Part shown: piece by piece, positions 34,878 to 46,122 of the stretch
Layout of the letters: each line of letters opens with the position of its first letter
How positions within the stretch are numbered: position 1 is the stretch's first letter
Source: Prorocentrum cordatum
Lineage: Eukaryota > Sar > Dinophyceae > Prorocentrales > Prorocentraceae
Direction of reading: 5' to 3'
Assembly: GCA_963575745.1 (NCBI GenBank)
Contig: CAUYUJ010015759.1
Span: 115,497-179,496, forward strand
Length of the DNA: 64,000 bases
Program-made: the position numbers and the translations under genes
Notes under the pieces: model-generated
Seen by the model: the letters and a program-made list of their open reading frames with translations, nothing else
Database searches by the model: none
What the model was told of the DNA's origin: nothing

Positions 34878-36540
34878 TCAGTGTCCTTTTTGTTCTTTCT
34901 GATCGCGGGGACTTAGGGCCCAAGGGGGCGCAGCCCGCGCGGGGCCCGCGACGCTGACTTGCACGTCGGCCAGAACCACGAAATTATCATCAAACCGCAC
35001 AGAAGGATCCACTGTCAGATCAGTCCCTTGTCGACTGATCGAATTGAGAGAGGCTTGAGGCACTGCCGCATAGTCAATGCGACGTCTGGGGTCCTGAGGG
35101 GCCGCGCCAGGCGGCGACCGCGCACCGTGTGCGCCGTGGAAAGGTTCCGACAAAGTAGACGCCGCACTCTGTCCGGTAGCTCGTAGGAAATCGTGAAACA
35201 AGTGCCCAATATCGTTTTCCTGTTCGGCGCCCACGGGGCCCGCGTGGCTGGACTGAACCGTTCCGACAGTGGCGTTTGCATCCGGTAGACAAAACAGCGG
35301 GGCCAGACCAGGCCGCGTGAGTACAACATCACGCATGCGTGCCCACCAGTGCGCTACCATGTCGAGACCTCTCGTCGCACGTGCACGCGGCGCGCGTGCA
35401 ACAATATCATCGATGCGTAGCGAGGGGGCCCGCGCAGCTACAAGCAAATGCCGTGAACCATGTGAGAGTACCCGGAAATGTCGTCTGTTTAGCGCACAAC
35501 CCGGAAGGTGCCCCAATCCTATGTTAACCCACAACGCAACCCCGTAGCATCCATTTGATTCGGCCGCTGACGTCATCACGAGATACGGATCAACTTCGCG
35601 CCATGTGTTGTACCTCAATCGTGTCTCAAGCGTGCCTACGAAAAGAAATTGGGAGCGGGCAAACTGATGCGCAAGGGCCAGCATGCGGCCAGGGATATCA
35701 ATGCCAGCTGCATCCCGATACGTGCACCGTAGACGTATGCCCTGAGATCGTGTAGGTCGTCTCCGTGGTCGCAGTGTAAGTACGCTAGCGACTGCAAGCC
35801 TGAGTTTACAGAAAGACGATGCCGCGGTGTCCTGTGGACTGTCGGGGGCTGGCTGCTGACTATCTCGAACTGTCGATCCAGCAGCTGGCGACGAGGGAGC
35901 TCGCAGGGGGGACACCTCTGCAGGAGCAATCTTGTCAAGGCGGGCTGGGGTCAGCTTTGGGAACTCCCTCGCACCGCGGTGGGTTTCGGCCGTCCACCGC
36001 AACCATGGAACCTTGTCCATATGAGAGAGTAGCATCGACCAAGGCACTGCGTCTTCTGGACGATCAGCTATATCCTTGACCGAAACTGAGCGAGCAAGTG
36101 TATCTACAAGTTCGTTCAGTGGATATGCAGTGTGACCTGGAACATGCAACCATGTTAGCACAGCGCGCACTCGCGCGAGCATTACGAGTGAATCCAACCG
36201 GATGGGCAAAGCACCACAACACCTGTGCATCACACCTCCTGCAGCAGCTTCTACCGCCACCATGTTATCCGAACGAACAGTAATGCGCCTCGAGCGATAT
36301 ATCGAAGGTGCCTGAAGCAGCCAACAGAGAAACCAAAGAGCAGCATGCAACTCGGCGGGGCTCGACGGGCTCACGTAATCATCTTGAAGTGATGGGGCAG
36401 TTCTGGCCATGTAACCACCCATCCGATGTGTTGCCGTCCTGCGTCACGCCACGCACAGCAAACGCCCATGATGGTGGCCCCTGCATGTCCGCGCTGTCTG
36501 ACCCTCGCGATCCGTCTGTGTACAATGCAAAATGATCCAT
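34878..36540 (-). pseudogene. Element A RNase H and EEP endonuclease
   Basis: The start FALYTDGSRGS (36537-36505) is the first RNase H block, but it is one frame away from the 514-codon frame beginning at 36422. That frame continues with SSPAELHAALWFL, RITVRSDNMVAVEAAAGG and WLHVPGHTAYPLNELVDTLA, the Glu, Asp and H...NE..D blocks of RNase H. After a Pro/Ser-rich linker comes an EEP domain: FLFVGTLETRL (canonical QETR, here LETR), CLPDANATVG (GDxN block) and RRIDYAAVP. Endonuclease nicks the target and RNase H clears the RNA template. RNase H placed before the endonuclease is unlike classic I-type LINEs, where it follows RT. Confidence 0.75.
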
Positions 36541-36879
36541 GTCACCGTCGCGTCGTGCCCATCATTAGAGCAGGCATGCTGCGCCAGGAAATCAACGGCG
36601 CTAGAATGGAGACGATGATGAAAGAGACATTGCACAATATGTTGCGTGGATGGCGGCGCCGCGAATATGGGGGAGAGCACTGCGTCTTGCCATTGGGGCC
36701 GCGAGCGACGCTGCTAAGTCGCCGCCATCGGGAACTGGACTGACGGGCAGCATGACCGAAAAAAGAAGCGGGGCCGGGCGCCCCGGCAGAGCCGCGGCGC
36801 TCGGAGCCCACGCGGGCTGATCCCCACTGGCGCCTAGCGGCTCTGCAGGCTGGCTCACCCCTTCTTCGACGGGCTCGCC

Positions 36880-37830
36880 TGCGTCACTCCAATATCGTCA
36901 TCGGAATTCTGGCCAGCGCGAACCTCGTCTGCGTTCGCACGACGCGGGCTGCGTTCACGGCTTCCGCCACCTGCTGGCCCATCTCTCCCCGCTGGTCGCT
37001 CCTCGCCCGGCACCGCGCGTGGAAGCGCGCCTCCCGGAACCGTGGCCGCGCTCGGCGCTGCGATGACCGTCGCCAGGGTGGGCTACCCAGCAGCGGCCAA
37101 GCCCCGGGCCTGCAGGGCTGCCTCCTCGTCCGCCGCCGCCTTCGCGCGAGCCTCGGCAGCAGCGCGAGCGCCCGCCCGGCGAGCCGCCTTGCGCTCGTCG
37201 GCCGCAGTCTGACTGGCATCGGCTGTGGTGTTCTCATCCTTGTCTGCGTCCGCTGCGTCGATCGCTGCCTGTGCCTGGAGCTGCCCCCCCGTCGTCGCAG
37301 GACATGCCGCGGCAGGGGGCTGTGCGGCAGCAGCCTGTGGCACTGCTGCGACGCGTTGCGCGGGCTGCGCAGCCTGGGCAGGATGGGCAGCCGCTGGCTG
37401 CGCCGCCAGAGTCGTCGTAGCCGTAGTCGCCGCCGTACTCGCTGCCGCCGTGATCTGCGTCAGAGCCGACTGCAGTCCGCCCGGCGCCGTGGCCAGCCCC
37501 GCGATCTGCTGCGCCATGCTCGCCTGGCCCCGCTGGGGGTCGGCGATGGCTGCGACCGAGGCGCCTGACATCTGGGCGGGCGCCGTCGCAGCGGGCATGG
37601 CGGGCGCCACTTCCTCCGCCACAGGCGTTGCAGCGCCCTGCATCTCGACGTCATTGGCGGCACCTGGCAGCGGGAAGAGGGTCTCGAGCTGCTGAAGCAA
37701 GACCTGTGCACGGGTCAGCTCGTCGGCGCGATGCTGCTGGGCCAGCTGGCGGGCCTTGTGCTCAATCGTGGCTTCATGCGCCGCCTTCTCCGCGCGCTCG
37801 GGCGCACCTCCAGGGCCCTGGCCGCGATGA
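36880..37830 (-). pseudogene. Element A ORF1, C-terminal part
   Basis: In the frame after the shift: HKARQLAQQHRADELTRAQV, then LLQQLETLFPLP, a long Ala/Gln/Thr-rich region and an Ala/Arg/Glu-rich helix (ADERKAARRAGARAAAEARA). A stop near 37081 is followed by more open sequence ending QASPSKKG near 36860. The composition suggests a flexible, RNA-associated ORF1 tail; no enzyme motif is seen. Confidence 0.5.
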
Positions 37831-38328
37831 TCATTGCTATCAGGACTGAGTATTCCTGCTCCTGCGCCTCCAAGATGCTGGTCGGTAGGCCGAGCTCGCG
37901 GGGCGCGCGAAGCATCTTCGCAGACGCCACTGCCATGCGGCGGAGGTTGCGCCTATGAATGGCGAAGGCAGCAGGGTCCGTGGGAGGCTGGATCCAGGCT
38001 GGGCGTGCTCGCGCCTGCTCTGGCATTGCAGGGGGGACACCGAGGGCCTCCTGCGGGCCCGCTGGACGATCCGCCGTCTCCTCGGTCGACTCGGGCTCGC
38101 TCTCGTCGAACGTGACGTCGGTGGCTGGCGAACGCCTGCGGGATGATTGGCGTCGGGAAGGCGCCTCTGGGGCTGGTTCTTCTGCAAGCTCGCCATCTCG
38201 CTGCTGGGGCTGGGGCGGCGGAGGGCGGCTCGGGCTGCGCTGACGGCTGCGGCGAGCGCTGCTGTGCACCAGCCTTGAGGTGCGCCTCCGCCGCCGCTGG
38301 TGCTGATCTCGCCCGCTGCCCGCTGTTG

Positions 38329-38372
<44 letters not shown>

Positions 38373-38620
38373 GGCCCGCTGCCTGCATGCTGATGCTGGT
38401 GTTGCGGCTGGTCGCGGAACACGCTGAACGCCGCGGGAGTCTGCTGCGGGAGCGGGTAGCAGGTGCTGCACATCAGGTCGCTGGCGGCGTTGGCGTGCCC
38501 GCATGCTGGACACCACCACGGCGGGGGCGGCAGGGACGGCGAAGACTGACCGCCTTTTCCTCCGCCTTTGCCTCTGGCCTGCCACGCCCTGGCGCTGTGG
38601 TGCGTTGCGGGACACTTCGC
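37715..38620 (-). pseudogene. Element A ORF1, N-terminal part (RanBP2-like zinc knuckle)
   Basis: After AWQARGKGGGKGGQ the frame reads WWCPACGHANAASDLMCSTC, a W-x-C-x2-C-x10-C-x2-C pattern with an Asn before the second pair, as in RanBP2-type fingers that bind single-stranded RNA. A polyglutamine run encoded by CAG/CTG repeats (about 38332-38371), an Arg/Ser-rich stretch and a helical segment (RRNLRRMAVASAKMLRAPREL, broken here for length) follow. Near 37810 the frame is lost by one base and continues in the neighbouring frame. The open frame extends upstream to 38965 into decamer repeat, which is probably not coding. Confidence 0.6.
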
Positions 38621-38809
38621 GGCACTTTCGGGGAAAATGGTTGCGTAGGGAGCCAGAGACCGGATGAATCGGGTTGGCACTTGGGGCAACTTTGTGTGAA
38701 ACGATCTGCGGGGTGCCGCGAGAAGGCGATCCGTCATGTTCCCAGTCAACTTCCCAGACAGCTCTCCGGTAGCGTGATGGTACTTCGGAGCCTCCAAAGA
38801 CTCTCGGGC

Positions 38810-40100
38810 CCATGATGAACTATGTCCCCGGAAAGCTTTCTGTGGACATGATTTGTTGGGGCGTGTTGGGGGGCCTCTTGGGCGTTCCCTGGGGGGCCCT
38901 TGGGGGCCCCTGGGAGCTCTCGGGCCCATGATGAACCATGTCCCCGGAAGGTTTTCTGGGGACATGATTTCTCGGGGTGCGTTGGGGGGCCTCTTGGGCG
39001 TTCCCTGGGAGCCCCTTGGGGGTCTCTTGGGGCTTCCTGGGTGCCTCTTGGGCGCCTCATGGGGGTTCGTGGGAGCCTCTTGGTGGCCTCCGGAAGCCTA
39101 CTGGGGACCTCTAGGGCCAGAGACCTTGAAATGTCGGTTGGCGGTCCCCCTCTGGGCCCCCCTTGGGGGAGCTATTGGGGCACACTTGGGTTGTCTCGGG
39201 AACCTCCTGGGCCGTCTTGGGGCCCTCTTCGGGGCCTCGTGGGCCGTCTTGGAGCGATCTGAAGGGTCTCCGAGGCCGTGAGGGAGCGTTGGGAAGCGAG
39301 GAAAACGAGAACGCTACAATCCTTCAAAAACCATCGGAAAATTATTGATGTTTGCCTCCCAGAGCCCTCTTGGGGAGCCTCTTGATTCCGTCCTGGGGCG
39401 TGTTGGAGTCCTCGTCGGCCGTCTTGACGGCATCTTGGGCGTCTTCGGGGCCTCTTGGGAGCGTTTTGGGCCCTCTCGGGACCCCCTGAGCCTGTCAGCG
39501 CCCCTCTAACGGGGACTCCACTAACGGGTACTTTGGCCAGTGACCCTGCGAACCTAACCCTCCCCGATGTGGGCAACGCTGCAATGCCAGAAGGGGCCAA
39601 AAAAAGACAACTTTCGGCAAATCTCCAAAGTACCCGTTTGTGAGTACCCGTTATGGTGCCGCTGAACCTGTCGTGGCCTGCGGGCGGGCCCGGGCCGCCT
39701 CGGGATCCCTCTGGGCCCCGTCTTGGGGCGCTCTTGGGGCACACTCGAGTTGTCTGGGGACCAGCCTCCTGGGCCGTCTTGGGGCTCTCTTCGGGGCCTC
39801 GTGGGCCGTCTTGGAGCGATCTGAGGGGTCTCCGAGGCCGTGAGGGAGCGCTGGGAAGTGGGAAAAGCGAGAACGCCAAAATCCTTCAAAAACCATAGGA
39901 AAATTAATAAATTCAGCCTCCCAGGGCCCTCCCTCTTGGGGAGCCTCTTGAGTCCGTCCTGGAGCGTGTTGGAGTCCTCGTCGGCCGTCTTGACGGCATC
40001 TTGGGCGTCTTGGGGGCCTCTTGGGAGCGTCTTGGGCCCTTTCGGGATCCCCTTAGCCTGTCGTGGCGTGTTTCGGGGCAGGCCTGGGCCGCCTCATGAG
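38810..40100 (-). repeat. CCAAGANGGC-type repeat with a 551-bp tandem duplication
   Basis: GGGGCCTCTTGGGGG-type decamers cover the stretch. The landmark GTCTTGGAGCGATCTGA at 39247 and 39798, with ACCATCGGAAAATTA / ACCATAGGAAAATTA and CTTGACGGCATCTTGGGCGT downstream in each, shows a direct duplication of about 551 bases. The same landmark set appears once, inverted, near 58740-58830. Confidence 0.8.
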
Positions 40101-40179
40101 CTCTGACCCCCCCCCCACAACTCCCGGCGGGCGCCCATGGGGGGAACAGGCATTGGCCCGCCCCCCCCCGGCCTACTCC

Positions 40180-40300
40180 GATACATATCTCTCTCTATAT
40201 ATACACATTACATATGCATATGTGGTATACATGTATGAGCACATGTGTATACATATATATATATATATATGTGCAAGCAATTATAGACATGTGTATGTGC
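40180..40300. repeat. AT-rich (TA)n/ACAT tract
   Basis: TATATATA and ACATATGCATATG runs next to the hinge exon; a second ACACATACA-type tract is at 40555-40640. Confidence 0.8.
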
Positions 40301-40363
40301 TGATCGTTCCGCAGATGCACGCTCCCACAGCTTAGAGGAGGCCCCTCGGGCAGGGCTGGCAGC

Positions 40364-40433
40364 CTTCCCCTCCCTGCTCTTGACCAGCCTGCCCTGTAGG
40401 TCGCCGCACGGTAGGAGCTCGTACACGAGGTAC
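40364..40433 (-). CDS. Kinase exon: hinge and helix D (YLVYELLPCGDL)
   Basis: This 70-nt exon starts with the single G that completes a Lys codon and then encodes YLVYELLPCGDLQGRLVKS followed by REGK. YLVYEL is the beta-5 strand with the gatekeeper and hinge, and the GDL...RL segment is the helix-D part of RLK/Pelle kinases (often GGxL or NGSL). The acceptor is CCGAG|GTACC and the donor AAG|GCTGCC (GC). It exits in phase 0 into the helix-E exon 19.2 kb downstream. The flanks are AT-rich TA/CA repeats and a GGA array, so the exon is an island of coding sequence. Confidence 0.88.
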
Positions 40434-41004
40434 CTCGGCGTGTGGCACGGCGACTCCGGTCATACGATCAAAGCACTATCGATGTTCGACCTTGTTGGTG
40501 AAACTTGCGCACGGTGCAGCCTGTGAACCGCGATACATAACACAGATCCGCATGTGTTCCATATACAGATGTGAACATATGCAAACACATGTATACACAT
40601 ACACAACACACATGACGATATACATACATACAGATACATGGACACAAACGCCATAGCCCCCGCCGCTGTGGATACGAGAGAGAGAGAGGGCGGGAGGGTC
40701 GTCGGCAGTTTGCGAGGCTCGGGAGAAATCCGCCGCAGGGGCAGACTTTTACGCATTACACAAGCCCGCCGCAGGCGCCGACTGTTCGTCAAAGCAATGT
40801 GGGTGCGTCGCGGATGGTTTGCGGGTGGGCCGCGGGTGGGTCGCTGACGAGGCGAGGTCGGATGGTTTGCGGGTGGATCGCTGGCGAGGCCCTTAGCGCA
40901 AGCGCTGCTTCGAGAATGAACCCCTGAGGCCCCCAGGGGGTCTCCGACAGAGCCCCCAAGAGGCCCACAACAGAGTCCCCAGGCGGAGGGGCGTCGAGGC
41001 AGAT

Positions 41005-41420
41005 GGGAGGAGGAGGAGGAGGAGGAGGAGGAGGAGGAGGAGGAGGAGGAGGAGGAGGAAGAGGAGAGAGGAGGAGGGAGAGGAGGAGGAGGAGGAGGAG
41101 GAGGAGGAGGAGGAGAAGGAGGAGGAGCAGGCCCCAAGCAGGAGAGACCCCAAGAGGCCTGTGATCGGCCCTCAAGTCCGCCCTCGGGCCGCGCACCGTC
41201 CATCCAATCCTCCCCTCCTCCCTCCCTCCCCTCCTCGAGTTCCCTCCCTGCCTCCCCTCGCCTCCCTTCCCCCATCTCTCAAGTCTCTCCCCCCCCTCAC
41301 CCTCCATTCCCTCCCTCGACTTACTTCCCCCCCTTCCCTCCCCTCCCCCCCTCCTCCCTCGAGCTCCCTGCCTGGAGTTCCACCCCTCGAGTTCCGCCCC
41401 CTCCTGTCCGCCCCCCCCCC
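41005..41420. repeat. (GGA)n array and CCTCC-rich tract
   Basis: A GGA run of about 100 bases with short interruptions (41007-41135), then CCCTCC-rich sequence to about 41420. Confidence 0.9.
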
Positions 41421-41580
41421 GATCAGCCCTCCCCCGAAGACTGGCCCCGGCGCGCGCCCAGCTCCCACGGGGTGGGCCCGCGCCGAGCTCAGGCTGCCAG
41501 CTCGAGCCTCGCCTGTCGAGGCCTCTAAAAATGGGCCTCCTCCCCCTTTTTGCTCCTACAGTGCAGTCAAGCAACCCCCT

Positions 41581-41958
41581 TTACCCACAGGGGAAAAGGA
41601 GATGGAGGAGGACGAGCAAGAAGAGGAGAGGAGAAGAGATGAGTGACAGTGAGGCCTTCCCCGAATCGGATCCATGACTTACCGCATGACACTGGAAGCT
41701 CAGCGTGCAGTTACCTTCTATTCGCCACGAAGGTGTGACAGGAGGCGGAGGGAGAGGGAATGCAGGAATGGAGCCATGAAGGTCGAACTTCTCAGCCAAC
41801 CCGTTGTCCCAGGGGCCTGCCACTTGCATTGCGAATAAAGTCTTGTTGTTGCAGCTAGCTATCCAGTCCGCGCTCTGTTCGCGATAACGCTGGTACAGCA
41901 AAGAGTACTGGTGCTTCTGGAAGTGAGTGGGTGAGGAGAAGACCGACTGCAGGTACAC
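41581..41958 (-). other. Open frame of unknown origin downstream of element B
   Basis: A 125-codon frame with balanced composition (HFQKHQYSLLYQRYREQSAD; LFAMQVAGPWDNGLAEKFDL) and no repeats over its first 70 codons. No family is recognised. It could be the 3' untranslated part of element B, an unrelated exon, or chance. Confidence 0.2.
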
Positions 41959-42540
41959 ACGGGGCCATTGAATCTAAATGTGACCCCTGAGCCTACGCGA
42001 GCGCCTAATACAGAAGGCCCTAGTGACCTCATGAGGGGACCTTTCAGCTCCAGTGTCTACGTTGGGATATTCGTCTGTGTAGCGTGCAGGAAACGAATAG
42101 CAGCCTGATTTGGAATCCACGCCGCCGAACGCGATCGAATAACGCCGACAGCGATCCAGGCGAACTTCGCGATGCTTCTGCTTACCAGGATGGTCGTGTT
42201 GCAAAGAAACAGCCATTTGTCCAGAAACCTTCTGAAGAAGAGGAAGAGGATGAGGATGATGATGATGAGGAGGAGGAAGAGGAGGAGGGGGAGAAGAGAC
42301 GCGTTCCCTGAGGCGCGCCGAGTCCGTCCGCCAGCCAGGCGACTGCCCAGCCACCCCCCCATCAGTGTGTCAGAGCCCTCACTCCAACACCTCGTCGCTG
42401 TCAGGCGCAGACGTCCCTCCAGGAATTTCACTCCCCGAGGGTGAGAAAATAAATCACGAGCACACAAATTATTGAAACTAGTGAGCACTAGGTCAGCAGC
42501 GACAGCAGTGGCTTGAAATTCGTCGGTGCAAGAATACTTT

Positions 42541-44079
42541 CTAGGAGTACATATCAAGGCACGCCCCAGGGTCACAATTACCCCACCAGTCAGGAAGAGA
42601 GGGAAGGAGACGCTTCACTACAGGAGCTACACGAGGGCACGAAAAGTAATGTAAGATATCATCAGCACCACTACATCCGAAACGACACTCTTTGCACGCT
42701 TGACGACAACGACGAGAAGTATCTATAGCATTGCACATACATCTGAGGATACTTAGACCAATAAAGCATGGATATTTGTGACCCAGCATGCACAAACGTA
42801 GGATAGCCAGGGCAATCTGGCCGGGCGTGATGTGCACGTTCCAATACCTGAGACGGGCACCGATCTTCTCCTGCAGGGATTCAAACGGGAACAACTCAAG
42901 GAAGACATGTTTGAGCTCTCTCTGGATCTTCGGACACTCGAGAACACCATCCTCCCAAGGGCGATTTTGGATATTCCGAGGAAGACTCCAGGCATAGTTG
43001 TATAAATCCATCATATGCTTCAGGGGGGAGTGTTGATACAACTTGTTGAACCTCCACCCCAATATCAGGTCATCCCCCTCCAATGCCTCCTCCAACTCCA
43101 CTTTGCATCCCCAGAAGATCGGAGACCTTGCGGCATCCCTGTAGAGTGCAGCTCGCCCTTCGTGCCACAAGGAGCAAGCACTCCAGCTGTTGTTGAAGAT
43201 ATTCTTAAACTGGAACAAGACCGCATTCGGAATAGCATATCTCGGGCATGCTGTCAAGATCTGGAGGCCGCCCCTCTCGGCATCAGCGGCTTCCTTTTTT
43301 TTTGGGGGGGGGGCAAAGAAAGAGGCGACGAACAGGAGGGCGGAGATGGCGACGGAATTGCATGACATAAAAGCTTGATGGAGGCCACCAGCGAGGGAGC
43401 GGATGAAACGGCAGCGCTCGAGATACTTGGCGATGGGACTAGACCAGGAGCGTGCGATACTTCTGTGGCCCAAGTGGATGCATAAATGCTTGCCCCTATT
43501 CTGAATAGTAAACTTGCGAACGCGAGTTCCCTGGTCCTGGAATCCCCTCGACTCCTCCTCTCGGTCGGTCTCCTGCCTGTAGAAGACTACGACGCATTTA
43601 GCAAGGTTCATCGCTAGGTCTGTGACAAGTGATGCTCGCACCAAGATGCGCATCAGTACTGGCAGGGCTCTGTGCAAGTCCTGCGCGAAGAAGGCCACGT
43701 CGTCGGCGAACGCGCTCAGCGAGTGCTGAGGGCTCGGCAATCTGCTCTGAATCTGGCGCAGCACTGGATCGAGACAAAGGGCGAATCTACTTCCTGACAT
43801 CGGGCACCCCTGACGAACCCCACGGCCGATCTCGAATCCAGGAAACCGACGGCATCCCAGCGGCATGTCCACGGATATTTTTTTGCTATACAGAGCTTTG
43901 ACCGAATTCAAGAAAAAGTCTGGACCCCCCATGGCAGTCAACACGAACTCGATCCAGAAGTGTAATAAACTCGGGAAAACCGCCTTCGCATCCAGGAGGG
44001 CGGAGCCGGCGCTCTTGATACACTGCAAGATGCCATATCGCAGCATGTTGCACTCGAGCTTCAAACTGTTGTCAGACAT
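42541..44079 (-). pseudogene. Element B RT palm, thumb and C-terminal knuckle
   Basis: A 512-codon frame: LLDAKAVFPSLLHF (first catalytic block, DxKxAF-like), GRGVRQGCPMSGSRFAL (block B), LSAFADDVAFFAQDL (FADD catalytic pair), TDLAMNLAKCVVVFY (N..K block), a 200-residue thumb and connection region, and CKECRFGCSGADDILHYFSC, a C-x2-C...H...C knuckle typical of the end of ORF2 in this LINE type. Near 42560 the frame shifts and CTDEFQATAVAADLVLTSFN continues to about 42460. RT catalytic residues are intact. Confidence 0.85.
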
Positions 44080-44236
44080 CTGACGGGCGCGGACGAAGCC
44101 GTTGGGCCTCGCTGGCGCCTAATGCGCACTGGTCGGAGAGGGCTTTGTTCAGGGCCGAGCCTAAGATCTTCGCGTCCGCGTTGCTCAATGTTATCGGGCG
44201 TGCATCATCGGGGGCACGCCAGAAGCTGTTCACATC

Positions 44237-44881
44237 TTATTGGTGGGAGCCTTTGGGGATGAATACCATCAAACCTTTGTTGAAGTCCTCGGCGAGAGGG
44301 GCACCTGTCTGGGAGTAACAGTAGAGATCATATAGAGCATCAATAACAAATTCACCTCCATATTTCCAAGCAGAGTAGCAGAGCCCGTCTGGGCCAGGAG
44401 CATAATCCCGAAAGCTGCTGATCATGTGGTGAAAACATCCCCGAGGGAGCTGCCATTCGACTGCAGGGCGGACGGGCTGGATGAACGGGGCAAGCTCGGC
44501 GGCGACCTCGTGAGAGGCTCCATCAGCGCTATGAACTTTGGCCCAGCGGTGGCGAAGCGCATCCGCCCCTACTTCAAGCGAAGGGAAATCTGACCCGTCA
44601 GGCGCACGAACTCCAGCGAGAGTCATCTGGCGGTTCCGAAGGGCCCAGGATTGCACTCATCTTTGAATCGTGGCCAGCCGTGCATCTCGACAACGTTCGG
44701 GGGCGAATTCCTGCATCAACTGCTTCCTCTCTTCCTCTAGACCTCCTCTAGCCACCTCTCCCATGTACTGACGAAAGCCATGCCTATCGATCCACATGCA
44801 GGTGTCCCTATCTATGAACGAGGCGAGCTTCGGCAAAATCTTAAAGGCTGGCTTGGTCACGTGCTCGCGTCTGCTGTGCAT
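44237..44881 (-). pseudogene. Element B linker and RT fingers
   Basis: HSRREHVTKPAFKILPKLAS, RQYMGEVARGGLEEERKQL, then a TGA at 44657-44659 and, in the same frame, QSWALRNRQMTLAGVRAPDG, SSFRDYAPGPDGLCYSAWK (RT block 1, APGPDG) and FNKGLMVFIPKGSHQ (block 2). After a TAA (44237-44239) the conserved FWRAPDDARPITLSNADAKI block continues to about 44095. Confidence 0.8.
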
Positions 44882-46113
44882 GGCGTGATTGATGGTTCAT
44901 CGCAACGAAAGATGCTGGGCGGCAGTCTCAGGAAGAAAATGTTTGGTCTGCTGACGAATACGCGTAGCTGCAATATACATGCACTCTTTAAGTTCTTTAA
45001 GTTTGGTAGGGGGCCCTCGGGGACATCGACGCCAGCGGTGATATGCTGTAGAGCGGCAGGATACCAACGATGCTTAGAGATCCAAGAGGGAACAGAGGGA
45101 TCTGAAGAGGGTCCAGAGAGTCTCAGAGAGAGGAATACAAGGCAGTGATCACTGGGGGCCCGAAGATCACATACATCCCAGACTGTACCTGCTTGTGGAT
45201 GATATTCACACATGTCGCCTGTGTATGAGTTTGTGAAGATTCTGTCGATGCGGGTTAACGCTTTGACGGTCCGTATGCCAGTGCGTTCGGTCGTGATCCT
45301 GTGGGAGGGGGGGAGCTGCTCTACCTCCAGCATGTCGGGGAACTGAACTTCAAAGGAGCGCGCGAGGCCGTCGATGGCCATCTGGTGGATCTCGCCACTC
45401 ACATACTGAATGCCCTCGCCCGGGGCCGAGAAGTTGAAATCGCCCAGCAGAAACGTCTGAGCCTGCGCTGGTGGAGGTGTCGCCTGACGGATCCTCAGAA
45501 GTAGCTGGCGCTTCTCAGCTCTGCTCAACTTGGGATATATGTGGATATTGATGGAGCAAGCCTCTCCAGACTCCGCCTGAGCGCGAATTCCATGGCAGCG
45601 ACCAGGAGCGACCTCGAAGGGTCGTATGTCCCGAAGCTTGGCCAGGATAACAGGATGGATGCCCAGGAGCATTCCCGCCCGAATGTGTGAGGGTCGAACG
45701 AGCCGTAGATCCCATGATGAGGTAATCCATTTTTGGATGGCGACGAGGCCCCCTTCGTGCCCGCGGGTTTCTTGGATCCCAACGATACCAGGATTATGCA
45801 CAAAGCGAGTGGAGACGAGAGTGTTCCCAGCAATAGTTTCATGCTGTCCGTGAGTAGACCCAAAGAGCCCTTGCGAATTCCAAGTAGTAACCTTGAGGCT
45901 TGAGGAACCGTCGAGCCCAGAGAGGGGAGGGAGACTGGCGGGGGACCCGCTACAACTACTGTCTTCAGGATCAGAGGAGGAGGACGCAGAGGGGGAGGAA
46001 GAACTGCTGTGCTGCTGACTAAAATTCAGATCAGCTCCCGACTGGGCCACAAAGGGCCCGATCCCCAAGTCGGGAAGATCATTGTAAATCTCTACAAAGC
46101 TAGTCGGTGGCAA
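44857..46113 (-). pseudogene. Element B EEP endonuclease
   Basis: A complete set of EEP motifs in one 418-codon frame: SLKVTTWNSQGLFG (N of motif I), GIVGIQETRGHEG (catalytic Glu), GRCHGIRAQAESG, FLLGDFNFSAPGEG (Asp and Asn), TRIDRIFTNSYTGD and LRAPSDHCLVFLSLRL (final Asp-His). This is the apurinic-endonuclease-like domain that nicks the target for target-primed reverse transcription. The catalytic residues are intact. The frame is lost near 44885, where a neighbouring frame continues HSRREHVTKPAFKILP. Confidence 0.85.
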
Positions 46114-46122
46114 GGCTGGCTC

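Larger units (their letters stand above)
27182..38620 (-). mobile_element. Element A: LINE-type retroelement with RNase H, EEP, RT, zinc finger and methyltransferase-like region
   Basis: Read on the minus strand: ORF1 with a RanBP2-like zinc knuckle (38620-36880), then an ORF2 chain of RNase H (about 36540-36090), EEP endonuclease (about 35760-34880), RT fingers (34371-33360), RT palm with FADD (33344-32775), a 2.87-kb insertion, RT thumb (29893-29055), C2H2-like fingers (about 28990-28840) and a C5-methyltransferase-like region (about 28480-27182). Stops and frameshifts occur at about 37810, 36440, 33376, 29053, 29038, 27977 and 27500, so the copy is dead but young enough to read. It lies in the kinase intron between helix E and the hinge, in gene sense. 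Ends are approximate. Confidence 0.82.
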
